This document shows, piece after piece, positions 35,853-48,149 of a DNA stretch of 64,000 nt. The notes beneath the pieces were generated by a model. It worked only from the letters and a program-made list of their open reading frames with translations. It was not told the origin of the DNA and made no database searches. Position 1 is the stretch's first letter; the number at the start of each line of letters is the position of its first letter. A program made the translations under genes and the position numbers. The stretch is taken from assembly GCA_963682055.1 (NCBI GenBank), contig OY821743.1, positions 29,374,702 to 29,438,701 on the forward strand. Direction: 5' to 3'. The DNA is from Primula veris. Lineage: Eukaryota > Streptophyta > Magnoliopsida > Ericales > Primulaceae.

Positions 35853-36300
35853 GTGTTTTTCCAGTAGTGTCGTCTTACGACTTGACTTTATTTGATAACG
35901 TTATTTTTATTTTTGTCAAATTTGACTTTTTTGAATTTAAAGAAGAATACAAGTTATTTTTAAAAAAAAATTGACGTTTCCAAATTACGATTATACGTGT
36001 TTTTTCAGTAGTGTCGTACTTACGACTTTGACTTTATTTGATAAAGTTATTTTTATTTTTGTCAAATTTGACTTTTTTGAACTTTAAGAAGAATACAAAT
36101 TATTATTATTTTTGAAAAATTGACGTTTCGAAATTACGAAGCGGGGTCTACACATTAAAAGCTCTTCTTCTTTTTTTGGCATTTTGGGGATTTTCTTTAG
36201 TTTTTTTAATTAAAAAAGTTCAGATTTTTAAAGTCAACTGACCAAAAAGTCACTCAAACTCCCAAAGTCATAAGTACGACGCTACTGAAAAAACGCACTC
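35847..36300. repeat. Tandem 144-bp units carrying a transposon-end-like motif, closed by an inverted copy
   Basis: Units at 35847 and 35991 share TTATACGTGTTTTT, CAGTAGTGTCGT, TTACGACTT and a long TTTATTTTTGTCAAATTTGA segment. At 36262-36300 the motif returns inverted (reverse complement TTTTTTCAGTAGCGTCGTAC). The last unit together with the inverted copy looks like a MITE of about 300 bp with 31-bp ends (36000-36297). Confidence 0.75.
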
Positions 36301-39018
36301 TCAGTTGCATAATAGAATAAGTTTGAATAAGCAAAGGTCCAGAGTTAATAAATGATGTCCATGCTTTAAAGTTTAAAGTGCATGCTTTTCTCTTTACTAT
36401 GGATAATTTATTTAACTTCTCCACTGTATTTTTAATTCCGCACCAGCATAAACAAAAGACACAAATATCTATAATTTCAAGTTTTGAAGAACTCAAAGAT
36501 TCAACACTTAAAAAAGTAAGGGAAATGATATATCTATCCAAAAAACTTATTCAAAATACTTAAAGTGATACTATAGCAACTCACATAACTCATTCGAAAA
36601 GTCTATCTGATGACATAGAACAATTATAGTCATTTTTTTTTTAACACCTGTCAAAAAAATGATACCACTACTAAGAAAAGAGAGTCGTCTTATTCTCAAC
36701 ACTAATTACTTTATTAATCTTTTTAATTATTCATTTATACATGTCGTTTATTATATTAAAAAACTTGTGGTCAAATTTTGACATTAACATTTAAATAAAT
36801 AAAAAATTAGAGGATATAAGTACAAATCAGTCACGTAATAAAAATCTAAGCTACTAAAAAACCAAATAAAAATATACTAAAACTCTAGTTGAGCTCACCC
36901 TAAATTTAAATATTAATTAAAAAAAAAATTATTAAATCTAAAAATACAACCCACTAAAAACTCAAATAAAAATATAGTACAATAGAACCCTCGTTGAACC
37001 TACCCTAAATTTAAATATTAATTAAAAATAAAAAAAATATTAAATCTAATATTAATAAAAATCAAAACTTTTGATGATGTGGATATACCATGTAATGTGA
37101 GTTGATTTTTTTGGGTATGAAAAATATGTGAGTAAAAGCATTTCCCAAATACTTATCCGTTGATACGGCGTGTTAAGTGTACCAATAATATATATATTTT
37201 ATATTAAAATCATATTTTTATTTAATTCATAATTGGTTTATATAGTCCGTCATGTCAGCGTAACATTTTATAATAAGTTTTTAGATAGATATAACAATAT
37301 TCTAAAAGTAAACGTGAGATAAAAGACACAGCTTAAAAATACAATTGGTTGTTGCTTACACAAAAATTGGTCACCAAATAAGATGCGATTTTAACGATTA
37401 TATATGGTGTGTGCACCACAATTTAATGTGCATGGACCATGGTTGATGATAAAAATTAACACCAAAAGAATCGAATGGATACAAATTTTAAGAAACGATA
37501 ACTTAGCATATTTTACCTCCACCTGTTTAAAGATAAAAAGGAACAAAATTCCACAACACAACAAGAATCCTCTTTTTTAATCCTTTTACCAATTTTTCAC
37601 TCTCTAGCTATCACTATTGAAAGGAACATTTTGTTTCGTTTTCCCTATATTTAATGCATGAAAATGGTTATGATTTTTATGCAGATACAATTTGCAAATA
37701 TAAGCGTAATTAAATAAGGATCTATACCATAAGCCATGCACATAGTCTTGTACATGGCACAGTATTTTTTTAGTCCTCAAATTAGTTATTTGAGGACCCG
37801 TAAAATTCCAAATCCACGTCACATCTTATTTTTATTTATTTTTTCAATTCATTTCACTCAATTTCATTAAAAAATAAATAACTCTAACACAACTTCATTA
37901 CATCTCATCACACTTTATTTATCTACAAAATAAATAAATTTACCCACTCTATCACACTATTAATTAATATATTCCTCTGATTTTTTTTTCACTCAAACTA
38001 AATATAAAATTAAAATATTTTATAATTAAAATATTATATCAAGTTAACACTTTCAAGTAATTTATATTTTGCACTTTTTTATTTATTAATTTTATTACTT
38101 CCGAGTAAATAATTAAATTGTCCCTAAAAACCCTACACGTCATTATTTTATTTCACCTTTACCTACCCACATTTAACCACTTTCAAGTTAATCCGGTTAA
38201 ATGTAGTCCGTTAAAATATGGCGACACCTTTCCTCTATCGTGTCGTGGTCCGTTAATTTATATCCTTTATACAAGTAAAACATGATACCAAATTCTACTC
38301 GTGGCTGCTTTTTTTTATAGAGTTTTCTACAGACGACAAGCTGTTCCTCGTGGGTGGGTTAATTGGCGGCTCGGGGCTGCTCTTTTTATAGAGTTTTCTA
38401 CAGACGACAAGCTGTTCCTCGTGGGTGGGTTAATTGGCGGCTCGGGGCTGCTCTACCCAGATTCAAATATCTTTATTTTTATATATATCTTGAATTTTGG
38501 TTTATACAACTCAGTGAACTCACCTTCCTAGTTCCCATTTTCCCCTGCAACATGTGCACTGTGCACACAAGAGGAAGATAAAATAAAGAAAAAGTTGCAG
38601 GAGTCTTGCACTAAATTTTCACAAATATACATTATAAAATAAAAAATATATTAAATGTAAAGTTGTCCTAGTATTTAGCAAGTATTATATTTTGTATAAA
38701 ATTCTCCCTAACAATTTCTCAGCAAGGAAACGCACTTTACACTTTTTAGATTTACACAAAATTGGTGGGAGGAAAAAAAAGCTTCTCACATGGCCGATCC
38801 ACCAAAAGTAATACGTGACAATTTAGAAATATAGCAACCACTTGTCCATCTTCTCACCATGTCCTATATTAAAAGTACCTCCATACACACGAGACTAAAT
38901 AAAATAATATTTCTTATGTCCTTTTTAAACAATTTCCAAGGCCATTAACATAAGAAATATTATTTTCCTCCCATTTCTGTTTCATCAACAATTCCGTGAA
39001 GAATTCCGATTTTTAAGT
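36301..39018. other. AT-rich intergenic region, no gene
   Basis: It contains the 3' flanks of the convergent DUF1644 and PIP5K genes, an approximately 105-bp imperfect tandem duplication (about 36833-37042, marked by CCCTAAATTTAAATATTAAT at 36898 and 37003) and a 61-bp tandem duplication (38322-38452). No exon-like sequence was recognised. Confidence 0.6.
38322..38452. repeat. Tandem duplication, 61-bp unit, GC-rich
   Basis: TAGAGTTTTCTACAGACGAC, CTGTTCCTCGTGGGTGGGTT and AATTGGCGGCTCGGGGCTGC occur twice, at a shift of 61 bases, with essentially no differences. The unit is much more GC-rich than its flanks. The frames read through, but 61 is not a multiple of three, so a coding role is unlikely. 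Confidence 0.92.
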
Positions 39019-42000
39019 CTACCGGTCTTCGACAAAAACTCTCCCAATGAAATCTCGGAATCTCTTCGAGTATAGCTTGGGATCAACGGCTGATATCAAA
39101 GTGGGATCAACTTGTAAGGACTTGTATGCATGTTCTAGTTTCTTGGTAATATCGTAATCTTGCAAGATATCGATTATCCCACAGTGAAGGACAACTTCGT
39201 AAGTCTCATTGCCTCGTGAAGAGGCTGATCTACATGAACCATCGGGGGTAGATTGCTCAAACTCGCCTCGAAGAATAATTTTTTCTGCCCTTGCTGGCAT
39301 GTTCGATCCCAACCTGACCGGTGCCCTGGTTAAAGAGCATTTTTTTTATAAATACAAAGTTTGGTTGCAATTTCTTTACTAGACTTGCCTGGTAGAATAA
39401 TGATGTGACAATAATAAAATTACAATTATGAGTTGGCTAAGAAGTATCAAATCTTGTAAAAATATAGTTATTCCATGTGAGAGACCTTGCTCCATTCGGC
39501 TGTGTTGTGCTGGTTATCTATAATTCTATACAGATTCCAAGGGGTATGCAGTCGCTAAACTAGTGGATGTCAAATTGAAGAAGTATAATTTTAGGCGGAT
39601 CTTGATATTTTACATATATGTTGTTTCTGAATTTTTGGAAAAATACATTTTATTCTTTAATAAAATAAATTACTAATATTCCTTGGAATTAAAATTCTAG
39701 TTTTATGAGTATATGAATGATACCAGGAACCAAATTAATAGAACGGACGTTAAAAGACAAGTACACAATCATTGTTATTGATACAGTCTTTTAAAGATAT
39801 GATTCATATAGCTGTTGATAATGACACTTTTATAAATATACAAACACTTCACATTGTGGTTGCCCACAAACCAATTTTGCATTGGTATAATCATACTACC
39901 CTCGACCAAATCAACTAAATATAAAATTGCAGATAAAAACTAATGAACATGGCATTGTTCTCATCAGTTCTCCATATTAAGCAATATAACTATAATGTCC
40001 AACAACAGCTATTGTAGATTGAACTATCCACAGCACAAGTAGCAACTTTCAATTTCTCCAACCAACATAATAATGAATTTTTTTAATAAAATAATTTATG
40101 GTAGCTCCCAATGGCAATATAAAAAAAGCATACGCCAAAAGGAAAGTATTTTATTCATAAATTTTAAGTAATAAACTACTAGCTTAACATTTTGATATAG
40201 AACAAGAGCTTCGACATATTTAAACATGTTTGTGTTCCTCATGCTATGTTTTTTAATAATTAAGTGTTTGGTAAGTTAGCTTCATAAACAACTGTTTGGT
40301 CTGTTCTACTTGTTCGGTATGAAGATATATCATACAAAATGAATTTGACGTCTTAATCAAAGTTTCAACATTTTAGTCTAAAAGCCCAGGAAAACGACTA
40401 GGCGGCAAAAAAAGCAAACATGCACTAATCTACATTAGAGAGGAAACAAAGTACCTTCCAGCTAAAACCTTGTCCACAACTTGTAACTGTGATTCAAGAA
40501 AACGGCAACCGTGATAATATTTTTCATCTCCAAGTGAATCTATCTTTTCTGAAAGTTAAAAAAAACACCACTAAGAGTTTTTTAACCCTAAAACAATTTA
40601 GCAGCCTTAAATAAGAATGATTTTAATATATTCACCTGATTGAGATAAAAATGGCGGCAAAATTATTTCGTCTCTTGTATTATCACGGAAATGGACACCA
40701 ACAAGAAGACTATAATCCATGATTCTCTCTGCTTCCAAGAACTCACAATCTCTGTTTATTTGCCTAGAAACATAATAGTAAAAAGAATTAGCTTTATATT
40801 AAATTGAATGGCTTAATGATATTAAGAAAATGAAATAAAAGCATATTTGGCCAAATTACCATTTTTACTTCATCAAAAACTCTAGAAGTTACTGAGTACA
40901 TGATCAAATAAGATGATATTATGTATAAATCTAATTTAGTTTTCTATATTAAGAGGATGGGGACTTGAGCAAGCGCATCATGTTACCCAAGTGATACTTT
41001 TTCCGTTTATTTAGGAAATACTGAAATAAAATCGAGGCATAAAACTGAGGCTTTCCTTTGCTATCCCTTATAATTAAGGAACAACCTCTCCCTCAGAAAT
41101 AAGGAAACAAGTTGATTATTTATATATTTTTATGCAATATATTATTTTATTTTGCTCTTTATTGGGGAATGTGTAGTAAAAAGTATTGTTAAAAAGTAAT
41201 TCAAAGAGTTAGAAAGTAATAAAAAATAAATTTAAAGAAAATGATAGGGAAGCTGATGTATCATATGAATCTAAAAGTGATGGTTATAATAAAAGAAGTG
41301 CGTGTGAATGTAAGGTTAAGGAGAGGTAAGGAAACTGATGCGGATTATGAAGAAAACATATTTTCTGGACCAAACATGTTCAGGAGCTCAATTTCTGAAA
41401 ATTCTTGTCTCAAATCTCACCAAAAAAAGACAAAAAGCATTTTTCAGGAATAAAGTGCAAGAGACTCACTTGATAAGTTCTTGAAACCAATTTGTTTTAA
41501 GTCGAAACACAAAATTCAGGTCAAGATCTTTTAGGGTAGTAGTTTCGTCAATTTCCGATGCACATTTACTTGTTGTCCGGCCATGAGATGACCCTTTCAG
41601 ATCAAACCGTCTATGTATCTGATCCTCCGAACAGAACAAGTTGCCCATCACAATAAATCGTGTCTTAATTTGAAAAGAAAAAAAATCAGTACAAAGTTCG
41701 AAAAGTGCATAATTGTATTTACTACCACATGACAATAAATCAGGTCAAATTACCTTCAAACCCCCAACTGGTTTCACACAATGTACGCCAAAAAACTTGG
41801 TCACAAGGGTATTTTTGTATCGATAAACATGCTGGTAATAATTTGGAAGGATCTTAATAAGTACCTGAGGGAAACATCAAAAGGATTCAATTCCCAAATG
41901 AATAACTCCATGGAAAAGGTATATTATTCGATGAGACGTAATGGAAAGAAAGTTAGGCAACTCGGTACTGACCTTGCATTCTGCTTTTTTCACTGTTTTT

Positions 42001-45000
42001 ATTATAAATCTATCATCTTGGGTCAAGTAAAATAAGCTTCCACTTTTTCCTGGAGACGAAAGCTCTCTGAGTGCATCATTTCCACATATAGCTAGCATAT
42101 ATTCTGCAGGATCAACTTGAAAAAGCTCCCTCAAACGCCTAAATTAGAAAATATTTAAATCCACATCACAACCCAAATCACATAAACTGGAAAGATGGTT
42201 ACTTCAAGATTTGGATTGCTTAGTAAAACTGAACCAAGTATTCAATAATTTAATAAACAATGTATATTAAAATTTTATTGGGCAAAACGGAACCATCCGT
42301 CCATTTTAAGTCCAGAGTCAAAACATAGAAAATCTAATTCTTATAAACATAGAAAATCTAATTTTATAAATTCTTATAAATTCACAAGAAAGAAATCATT
42401 GAAAAAAGTACCTAAAGACCATGGGACAATAATCTTTCCACCAAAAATCAGTCGATTGATGAGGTGGCGTAATCTTAGACCCCTCGGGTGAAAACCTAGT
42501 CCAAAATTTCTCCATTGGATCAAAATCCTTAGGCTTAAGTTCCCGGATAATTGAAGCATGTTTTCCCACTGAATACCTGTCATACAATCAGCATTATTCC
42601 ATGTACAAAATTAATTACTATATATATCTCACATAATCGGAACTGATAATTGATACAACAAAGTTACCTAATCCCTAATTGGAGATTGAGCATCAAATAA
42701 TAGTTCTTATGGCCTTTACTTATCGTCTTCCCCGATTTCTTCAATTCGCCATTGAAAAAATATGGACCCTTTCTAAAATAATCGCTGTCAGACCCCGTTC
42801 TATCTCTATACAACATAGACGCCTCCACATTTTTTATTATATTACACGTGATATCACCGGCCTCGCCATCCGATTCCCAAATACATATATGCGGATAATT
42901 CCTCTTCTTTGACAATTCCATCGTGCAATTGTCGTCCATTATCACAGGAAGGTTTAACCTGCTGTTTAATGTTAGGCTCTCGTGTTTACTATGTTTCCCA
43001 GCAACAGTAATTGTATTGCTATTGGTTCCTGGATAAAATGTACCGCTGAGGATCGGGTGCAGGTGATTCTTTTTTGAGTTTTTGTTTTTCAAATTTTTGC
43101 TCCAATTTCCGATATAGCAGCTACCATCTGGCCATGTGAAGATCCCGTGTCCTTTTGGAATTCCATTTTCCCAATTTCCGTCGTATCTATAATTAGCAAA
43201 TAGGCAAATACTCAGTACCCCAAGAAAATCCCAGGATCTATATTTCAATGTGCAGAAGCTACTAAAGAAGAAACCAATATGTAGCTAAAACTAATGTATC
43301 TGAAATTTTCTATCAGTCAACCAATAAACTCAGCAGAGAATAATACATGAATTTATTATCTCCCCCCACTAACTCAGTTTAATGCAAACAAAACAACACA
43401 AAATCGTAATATAATAAGGTATGGAGTTGAAATCTTCTTATATCAAAAAAGGCTAAAATACAACATGCCATGCTGTAGTTGAAATCTTCTAATCAAATAA
43501 AATAATCACATTAGAAGCCTAGAAGGAATGAATAAACAAATGGATTTGGTAGATAGCATACTCCACAATAAAAAAAAAAATCAAGATTTTCTTTTCTACA
43601 AAAAAAAATCCCAGAAGAAATAAGCAACAAAACCTCGTGAACATAATTAAATATACAAATAGTAGATCCCAAAAGCAACAAAGACCAGTTAAATGCAAAA
43701 ATAGTATAAAAAAAAATCCCAATTTGTAAAACAGGTCCTAAACAAGAAATAGATTATTAAATTGTGCTGTTTGGTTGCAGCCTTTAAGAAAATAAGGTGT
43801 TATTTTATTGTTTTGAGGCATAAAACTAATGTCATCTAGCAGCATAAATGAATTTTTTATGCCAAACTTGAACTAAAAACTCAGATTTTGAGTTGTGAAC
43901 CAAATGCAATGCTGGTCTTAAATAGCCACAACAAAACAACACTTAGTGTCCCATGAGCTACTTTATTTGCTACAAAGATTCAATCAAATAAGCCGAAACC
44001 CAATTTATTTCAAGAAAAATCGCTAAAATATCCTACTTTCTGAATTTTGCTGCATCATTTATTCTGATTCAGCTCTATTTCAACCTTTAAGCTGGTCAAT
44101 GCGGTTTGTTTAAACGATGTTAAGCTTAAAAGCTGCAACCAGCCTACCTTAGTGTCAAATCAGCCACTTATTTTTTCTTCAATATTGTGATAACCTCAAA
44201 ACCAACTTATTTCACAATGAATAAACCCCTAAACTCATTTCCCTATTTGCTACAAAAAAACTACATTTTTCTCTCTTAATTCTGCTCCATTCAGCCTTTA
44301 AGCTCTTAACCACGTTTCTTTTCCGAGCTTAAAAACTGCAACCAGACAATGCCTTCGTATCAAACGAGCCACTTTATTGGCTCCAATGCTGTAACAAAAT
44401 AAGCCTAAAACCGACCCTATTGCAAAAATAAATCCCAGTATCACATTTTCCTAGTTCCTAAAAATAACAGCAACCATTTATTCCAATTCTGGCCCATCTC
44501 AGATTTTAAGCTGGAATACACAGTCCAGTTTCTTTTACTCAGAAACTTTAATTGGGAGAGGCCGAAACGCTAATTTTGGTAAATGGGGGGTTGAAACACT
44601 AATTATTAACCATTTTAATCAAAATACATAGAAAAAGTTCGCTTTTTTTTTTTTTTCTTATCAAAACGGGGCTGGTAGCCCGACTGTTTCCACCTAGTTC
44701 ATTGCCTGTAAACAACGCCTTAGATAATTGGCTTCAAAATAAGCCCAAAACCAACTTATTCCACAATGAACAAACAAACGCCAAAACTACATTCTTCCGA
44801 ATTGCTTAAGATTAAATAAAAGAATCATCTTTATATTCTGTTTTAGTCGAGGATCCGTCCATATGTATAGCTATTGAACAAACAAACAACCTTATTCCAC
44901 AATGCACAAACCCCAAAACTCTAAACTTTTCCTAATTGCTTAAGATTAAATAAAAGAATCATTATTTTTATTCGGGGTCCCGTCAAAATATACCTATTTC

Positions 45001-45082
45001 CGTTGGTCCAAACCAAGAGACCTCTTCCGTTAATAACTCCGTTACTCGAAGGCCTTACGATCTTATCAACGGGCTCTACCAT
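39019..45082 (-). CDS. PIP5K: Phosphatidylinositol-4-phosphate 5-kinase, 590 aa, 9 exons, short MORN region
   Basis: Makes PI(4,5)P2 from PI4P at membranes; acts in vesicle traffic and actin control. Exons on the minus strand: 45082-44994, 43186-42668, 42576-42412, 42138-41973, 41864-41754, 41663-41470, 40763-40636, 40548-40455, 39325-39019; all GT-AG and in frame. Residues 19-60 hold about two MORN repeats ([33 protein letters not shown]). The kinase begins near [20 protein letters not shown] (183-202). Then: the SSPGKSGS phosphate loop (285-292), IIKTVKK with K305, [17 protein letters not shown] (371-379), MDYSLL (430-435), IIDILQDYD (539-547) and the KK of the activation loop (550-551). 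The catalytic set is complete. Family members with MORN repeats usually have seven or eight and exceed 700 aa; this model starts inside the last ones. The first ATG has an in-frame stop upstream (about 45128). Confidence 0.94.
43770..44560. repeat. Imperfect tandem repeats in PIP5K intron 1
   Basis: Marker phrases GCTTAAAAGCTGCAACCAG (44125) and GCTTAAAAACTGCAACCAG (44330) are followed by TCAAAYSAGCCACTT and AAATAAGCC-like text about 205 bases apart; weaker copies lie on both sides. The array occupies much of the 1.8 kb intron 43187-44993. Confidence 0.65.
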
Positions 45083-45316
45083 ACTCTTTTTTAAGGCATT
45101 ATTCTGCTCAATTTTCCAAATTTAAAACTGTTCTATTGATTATATTATATCTATAAATAAATGTTTTTATATATATATATATGTATGTATGTATGTATAG
45201 AGAGAGAGTGTATAGGAAGAGAAGAATGTGAGTTAATAGTGAACAAGAGAATGGGAATACAGTGAAACTCTTCTATTTGATTTAAATATAAATATATATC
45301 ATTCCCTTGCTAAACC

Positions 45317-45607
45317 AATTGTATTATAATAACTCGGCTCAATTATAATTCAATTCAATTTAGTTATTTTTTTTTTCAAAAATATCATAATTAATTATAA
45401 TAATATCATACTAATATAAAAATCTAAAAACTAAAAATTAATAAAACTATTCATACATATTTAACAACCAAACGTTGTTTTAAATATTAAACTATGTTTT
45501 TTTATATTATCCACATATTTATATCATAATTATACATATTTTCTACTCTATATTTTTATTGCATTACGCGTAACACACGCAACCCATACGTGTGTAACGA
45601 TTACCAG
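45317..45607 (+). mobile_element. Helitron-like unit 1, decayed
   Basis: The 5' part TATTATAATAACTCGGC resembles the start of the neighbouring unit. The 3' end has a 7-bp hairpin ACACACG/CGTGTGT, eight bases, then CCAG followed by T. Canonical Helitrons end CTRR, so this end is one base off. Confidence 0.5.
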
Positions 45608-45623
45608 TATATATATATATATA

Positions 45624-45932
45624 TATATACTATTATAATAAGTCAATCCAAGATTTTTTGAGACTGCCAAATTTTAGCACTTTTTTTCCAAAAATACTCT
45701 TACACTTTTTTATTAATTACCACAATACCATATTCTTATAAAAAATAGAGAAAAAGTAATAAATAATAACAATTTTTATCCTTATTTAAGCTCTCAAAAT
45801 TCTTTTGAGTCTTCTCATCTTATACTCTTATATTTTTTTTATTCTCCAAATATTTGTATCATAACTACACTTATTTTTTAAATTTTATCGCATTACGCGT
45901 CTCACACGCAAAGCGTGTGACACGATTACTAG
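45624..45932 (+). mobile_element. Helitron-like unit 2
   Basis: It starts TATACTATTATAATAAG, close to the TCTATACTATTATA start of the element at 5841-6276, but the 5' TC is lost in a TA run. The 3' end is textbook: a perfect 8-bp hairpin TCACACGC/GCGTGTGA with loop AAA, eight bases, CTAG, then T. Confidence 0.68.
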
Positions 45933-45933
45933 T

Positions 45934-46270
45934 ATATATATATATATATGAAAACATATATGGACATCAACTTAGACATTTTTTTATAAAAACGCTCCAA
46001 ATCAAGATTTGGATAATGCAAATATTCACGGTTTCACGATGGGAACACAAATATGCGTTTTTTTTTCCGAGATATATAATGACATGTTTTGAAAATTATG
46101 GTATAATTTAAAATTTCAAAATATGTCATTATATATCTTAGAATAAAAAAACAAGATGCATATTTGTGTTTCCGTCATGAAACCGTAGAGATTTGCATTA
46201 ATCAAATATTGATTTGGAGCGTTTTTATAAAAAAATATTTATTTAAGTATTTTTTATGGTGTTTATATAT

Positions 46271-46301
<31 letters not shown>

Positions 46302-46304
46302 GTA
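45934..46304. mobile_element. Hairpin MITE with about 150-bp arms
   Basis: Left arm blocks TTTTTTTATAAAAACGCTCC, AATGCAAATATTCACGGTTT and CGAGATATATAATGACATG recur inverted in the right arm with a few changes, so the element can fold over almost its whole length. Core about 45978-46240; TA-rich outer parts extend it. No coding sequence. Confidence 0.8.
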
Positions 46305-46869
46305 GTATATGTTTGTATGTAGCTATGTATGTATGTATATAATACAATGAAATAAAAACAAAGCAATGGGGACAAAGTAGTGTACAACAAACATAGTAAT
46401 GTTAAACTCGTACTAATAGTTATTTGACGTTTTTATACTTTAATTCCATCATAAATGCTCTTCTGGTTTTATTAATATTACATATATATATGACCTCCTT
46501 GTCAAATTAAAGTACCTTACATAAATCGATCACATTTGAGTCATTATATTATAAATCATATTTAAAAATATATTTATAGAATTGCATCAACGTGAATGCA
46601 ATTTTGTCATTTCGCTTAATGATAGGTCTTTAATTAGGACAAATAGTAGATCAGTACTTCGATTGTTAAAAAGCGGTACTCAAGTACTTAAATCGTGAAA
46701 CATAATACACTACACTAAACATATTTTATTTTATTTTTTGATAATATTTTTACTATATTTTGTTAAAACTAATCGTATAACATGACACATTTTATGTTTA
46801 TATTGCTCTTAGTTCTGTCTTTGTTCTTGGGTTAAGGTACAATCTATTTGAGTTAAGGTACACATTATA

Positions 46870-46985
46870 ATTATTCCAATTTGAATAACACACTATAATA
46901 AACTTTTTAATTTAGATATCACACTATAATAAACTTTTCAATTTAGGTACCATACTATAATAAACTTTACAATTTATGTACTAAT
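46870..46985. repeat. 31-bp minisatellite, about three units
   Basis: CACTATAATAAACTTTT followed by AATTTAGRTAYCA repeats at 46891, 46922 and about 46951. Confidence 0.8.
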
Positions 46986-47454
46986 TAATCACGGAATCAT
47001 GTCACGTGACAGCACGTGCTTGACAAGAGTTAACATGACAGGATAATTTTGTCATTTTGCACCAAAATATATCATCCTAGAAAAACGTTTCCCTCAATTT
47101 CACAAATAACAAAAATCAGAACATAGTTCAAATTTAGAAGGAAACGTTGTTGTATGATGAAATTTTTTGGTGCAGAATAACAAAAAAAATTGATACATAA
47201 TAACAAATTGGGAAATACTGAAAGGTGTTATTTGGAAATTGGTGTTATTCTAGTGCAGAATAACAAATTTATTGGATACCACAATGTGGTATTCAAATTG
47301 AAAAATTTAAAATGTGCATAGTCAAATCATTATCAACAAATCGTTATCAACATAGTTTGATATATTAAACGTATTTTTTCCCATAAATTTCATGTGTAAT
47401 GGGTATATCGTGTAGTGAGCTACCAAACTCATCCCACAATTATGTCTGGTAGTA

Positions 47455-47640
47455 TAGATATATCGGATTAGAAGTGTGTGGCAGTGTGAGTTTATCGAAT
47501 TAAGAGTGTGTAGCAGTATGAGTTTATCGAATTAGGAGAGTGTAGGCTTATCGAATTAGGAGAGTGTATGCTTATCGAATTAGCAGAATGTAGACTTATG
47601 GAATTAGGAGAGGGTAGGTTTATTGAATAATTAGAAGAGT
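47455..47640. repeat. 24-30 bp minisatellite, about six units
   Basis: Units share CTTATCGAATTAGGAGAGTG with variants; the first two are longer (about 30 bases, TTTATCGAATTA plus GTGTGTAGCAGTATGAG) and the rest about 24. Confidence 0.85.
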
Positions 47641-47704
47641 GTATACACATACTAGCTATAGCTTAGATCCAACCTTAAGACAATTTAAGTCATTGTTGTA
47701 CTAA

Positions 47705-47882
47705 AATGTACTAGAAGAGTGTATACTGATACTAGCTACATGACTATTTTCAATACAATTTTATTAATAATTAGTATTAATATGAGTATTTCAAATGTAC
47801 TAGAAGAGTGTATACTGATACTAGCTACATAACTATTTTCAATACAATTTTATTAATAATTAGTATTAATATGAGTATTTCT
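47705..47882. repeat. Tandem duplication, 89-bp unit
   Basis: AATGTACTAGAAGAGTGTAT opens copies at 47705 and 47794; they differ at only one or a few bases. Confidence 0.93.
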
Positions 47883-48029
47883 TTCTTAATTTTAAATAGT
47901 AACTTGATTGGTGGCTCTTACAAACTGAAAACATTTGAGATTTATTATAAAAATAGTTAAAAAAAAGGCAAGATAACGAAGTTTCTCAGTTTCTAAAATT
48001 GCCGTTAATATATATATAGCGCCATATCA

Positions 48030-48149
48030 GGTTCGAAAGAGAGGTCTACTATGTTTGAAGAGTATGAGTTGCTGAGAGCTATTGATGAGTGTTACAGGTT
48101 TATCAAAGGAGATAAGATTGTGATGCCTAACAACCTGAGGTTCAATTAA
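48030..48149 (+). pseudogene. Unrecognised coding-like fragment, about 33-40 codons
   Basis: The frame from an ATG at 48051 reads MFEEYELLRAIDECYRFIKG then DKIVMPNNLRFN and a stop. Composition and codon balance look like real protein rather than AT-rich noise, and it starts after an AG acceptor-like site. I do not recognise the family. It may be an orphan exon of a lost gene or a captured gene piece. Confidence 0.35.

Noticed and set aside
40995..41115. Possible MITE in PIP5K intron 6
   Set aside because: The ends (ACTTTTTCCGTTTATTTAGG and, inverted, ACTTGTTTCCTTATTTCTGA) are only loosely alike and no target duplication was found.
46202..46390. 62-codon minus-strand open frame rich in Tyr-Ile
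   Set aside because: Translation of a TA microsatellite and a MITE arm.
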